Source of the DNA: Clostridia bacterium
GTDB lineage: Bacteria > Bacillota > Clostridia > Oscillospirales > Acutalibacteraceae
DNA: 5,689 nt
Assembly (NCBI GenBank): GCA_900771185.1
Contig: CAAGND010000074.1
Span: 1 to 5,689 of the forward strand
Direction of reading: 5' to 3'
The notes under the pieces were generated by a model. The model had not been told where the DNA came from. It did no database searches and saw only the letters and a program-made list of their open reading frames with translations. Shown piece after piece: positions 4,918-5,689 of the stretch; the first letter of the stretch is position 1, and each line of letters starts with the position of its first letter. A program made the translations under genes and the position numbers.

Positions 4918-5631
4918 TTATGCATCCTCAAAAATCATTTTTATTTCCCTATCTGTCATAAGACGGGCTTCTCCCGGAAGAAGCGTCTCATCAAGCCTCA
5001 GCGCCCCTATCGCTGAACGGTGGAGCCTTGACACCGAATTGCCGACAGCCGCAAACATGCGCTTGACCTGGTGATACTTGCCCTCCCGTATGCGCACCCT
5101 GACCGTGACCGGCTCTGTTCCGATGAGCTGAGCCTGCGCCGGCAGACATTGGGTGCCGTCTCCGAGTGTTATCCCCACTCTTATTCTTGAAAGCTCCTCC
5201 TCACCTATCGGGCTCGCAAGAACAGCTTCGTAAGTTTTATATACATGATGTGACGGTGATATAAGCCTGTGCGAAAAATCGCCGTCATCGGTGATTATCA
5301 GAAGTCCCGTTGTGTCCTTGTCAAGCCTCCCGGCGGGAAAAAGACCGCGTCTTTTAAGCTCCGGCGGCAGCAGGTCTATGACAGTCGGGCAGTCCGGGTC
5401 CTTGGCGGCGCTGAGCACTCCGGAGGGCTTGTTGAGCATGATATAGAGATATTTTCGCATGGCGACAGCCTTGCCGTTGATTCTCAGCTCGTCCCGGTTT
5501 ATATCGAGCTGCTCCTCGGCGGCAAATATCTTTTTGCCGTTTATCTCAACCGCCCCGCTGCGTATGAGCTGCCGTGCGGCAGAGCGTGATATGTTCATGT
5601 GTTTTGCAACCGTCTTGTCGAGTCTGTCCAA
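4918..5631 (-). CDS. rsuA: 16S rRNA pseudouridine synthase, RsuA family
   Basis: A 237-residue RNA-modifying enzyme that isomerises uridine to pseudouridine; in RsuA the target is U516 (E. coli numbering) of 16S rRNA. Residues about 2-50 form an S4 RNA-binding domain (RLDKTVA, then SRSAARQLIRSGAVEINGK). The catalytic motif GRLDKDTTGLL at 101-111 carries the essential Asp104. EGKYHQVKRMFAAVGN at 183-198 has the KYHQV form typical of RsuA rather than the NRxV/NRxI forms of RluB, RluE and RluF. I chose TTG at 5631-5629 because GGAGGGG (5642-5636) stands right before it and the protein then begins MDRLDK like its relatives. An in-frame ATG at 5667 would add 12 residues with a weaker site. No intrinsic terminator follows its stop, so some readthrough into the oxidoreductase gene is possible. 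Confidence 0.92.
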   Translation of the reverse strand: MDRLDKTVAKHMNISRSAARQLIRSGAVEINGKKIFAAEEQLDINRDELRINGKAVAMRKYLYIMLNKPSGVLSAAKDPDCPTVIDLLPPELKRRGLFPAGRLDKDTTGLLIITDDGDFSHRLISPSHHVYKTYEAVLASPIGEEELSRIRVGITLGDGTQCLPAQAQLIGTEPVTVRVRIREGKYHQVKRMFAAVGNSVSRLHRSAIGALRLDETLLPGEARLMTDREIKMIFEDA

Positions 5632-5635
5632 AAAA

Positions 5636-5642
5636 CCCCTCC
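5636..5642 (-). promoter_or_regulatory. Ribosome binding site supporting a TTG start for rsuA
   Basis: GGAGGGG on the minus strand lies four bases before TTG 5631 (six if only GGAGG is counted). It is much stronger than the GGA ahead of the ATG at 5667. A start at 5667 would put this site inside the coding region. Confidence 0.65.
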
Positions 5643-5689
5643 GTTTCACACAGTTGAATTTTAACATAATCGTCCATTATTAACAACAA

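Overview
The window looks like a chromosomal segment from a low- to mid-GC Firmicute, most likely a gut-type Clostridia/Oscillospiraceae relative. The evidence is GGAGG-type ribosome binding sites, sigma-A promoters with extended -10 elements, intrinsic terminators, and the gene families present. Taxonomy is inferred and no species is named.

Layout. Left, plus strand: the C-terminal end of a TrkA-like potassium channel regulator (1-141); a C_GCAxxG_C_C cysteine-rich putative redox protein whose ribosome binding site overlaps the trkA stop (155-616) and which ends in a strong intrinsic terminator; then a separately promoted, membrane-anchored or exported protein of unknown function (830-1303). 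Centre, minus strand: a compact two-gene type II restriction-modification (RM) module, consisting of a Dam/D12-class adenine methyltransferase (3472-2630) followed with a 14-base overlap by a PD-(D/E)XK restriction endonuclease with a C-terminal winged-helix-like region (2643-1375). Right, minus strand: a Gfo/Idh/MocA-family NAD(P)-dependent oxidoreductase (4791-3643) with its own promoter and a structured 5' leader, and an RsuA-type 16S rRNA pseudouridine synthase (5631-4918) that probably starts at TTG.

How it fits together. The RM module is visibly more A+T-rich than the genes on either side. It sits between the convergent ends of the 830-1303 gene and the oxidoreductase gene, has its own promoter, and is bracketed by an imperfect direct repeat of about 22-24 bases (1299-1320 and 3542-3565). 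The simplest reading is horizontal acquisition into a convergent intergenic spacer, which would disrupt neither neighbour. The methyltransferase is promoter-proximal and the endonuclease follows with a suboptimally spaced ribosome binding site inside the methyltransferase reading frame. That order would favour methylation before cutting; no controller (C) gene is present.

Novelty. Most genes belong to known families. The parts worth a second look are the endonuclease, whose target cannot be read from sequence; the repeat-flanked insertion site; and the inverted-repeat leader of the oxidoreductase. I saw no CRISPR array, tRNA, rRNA, transposase or origin.
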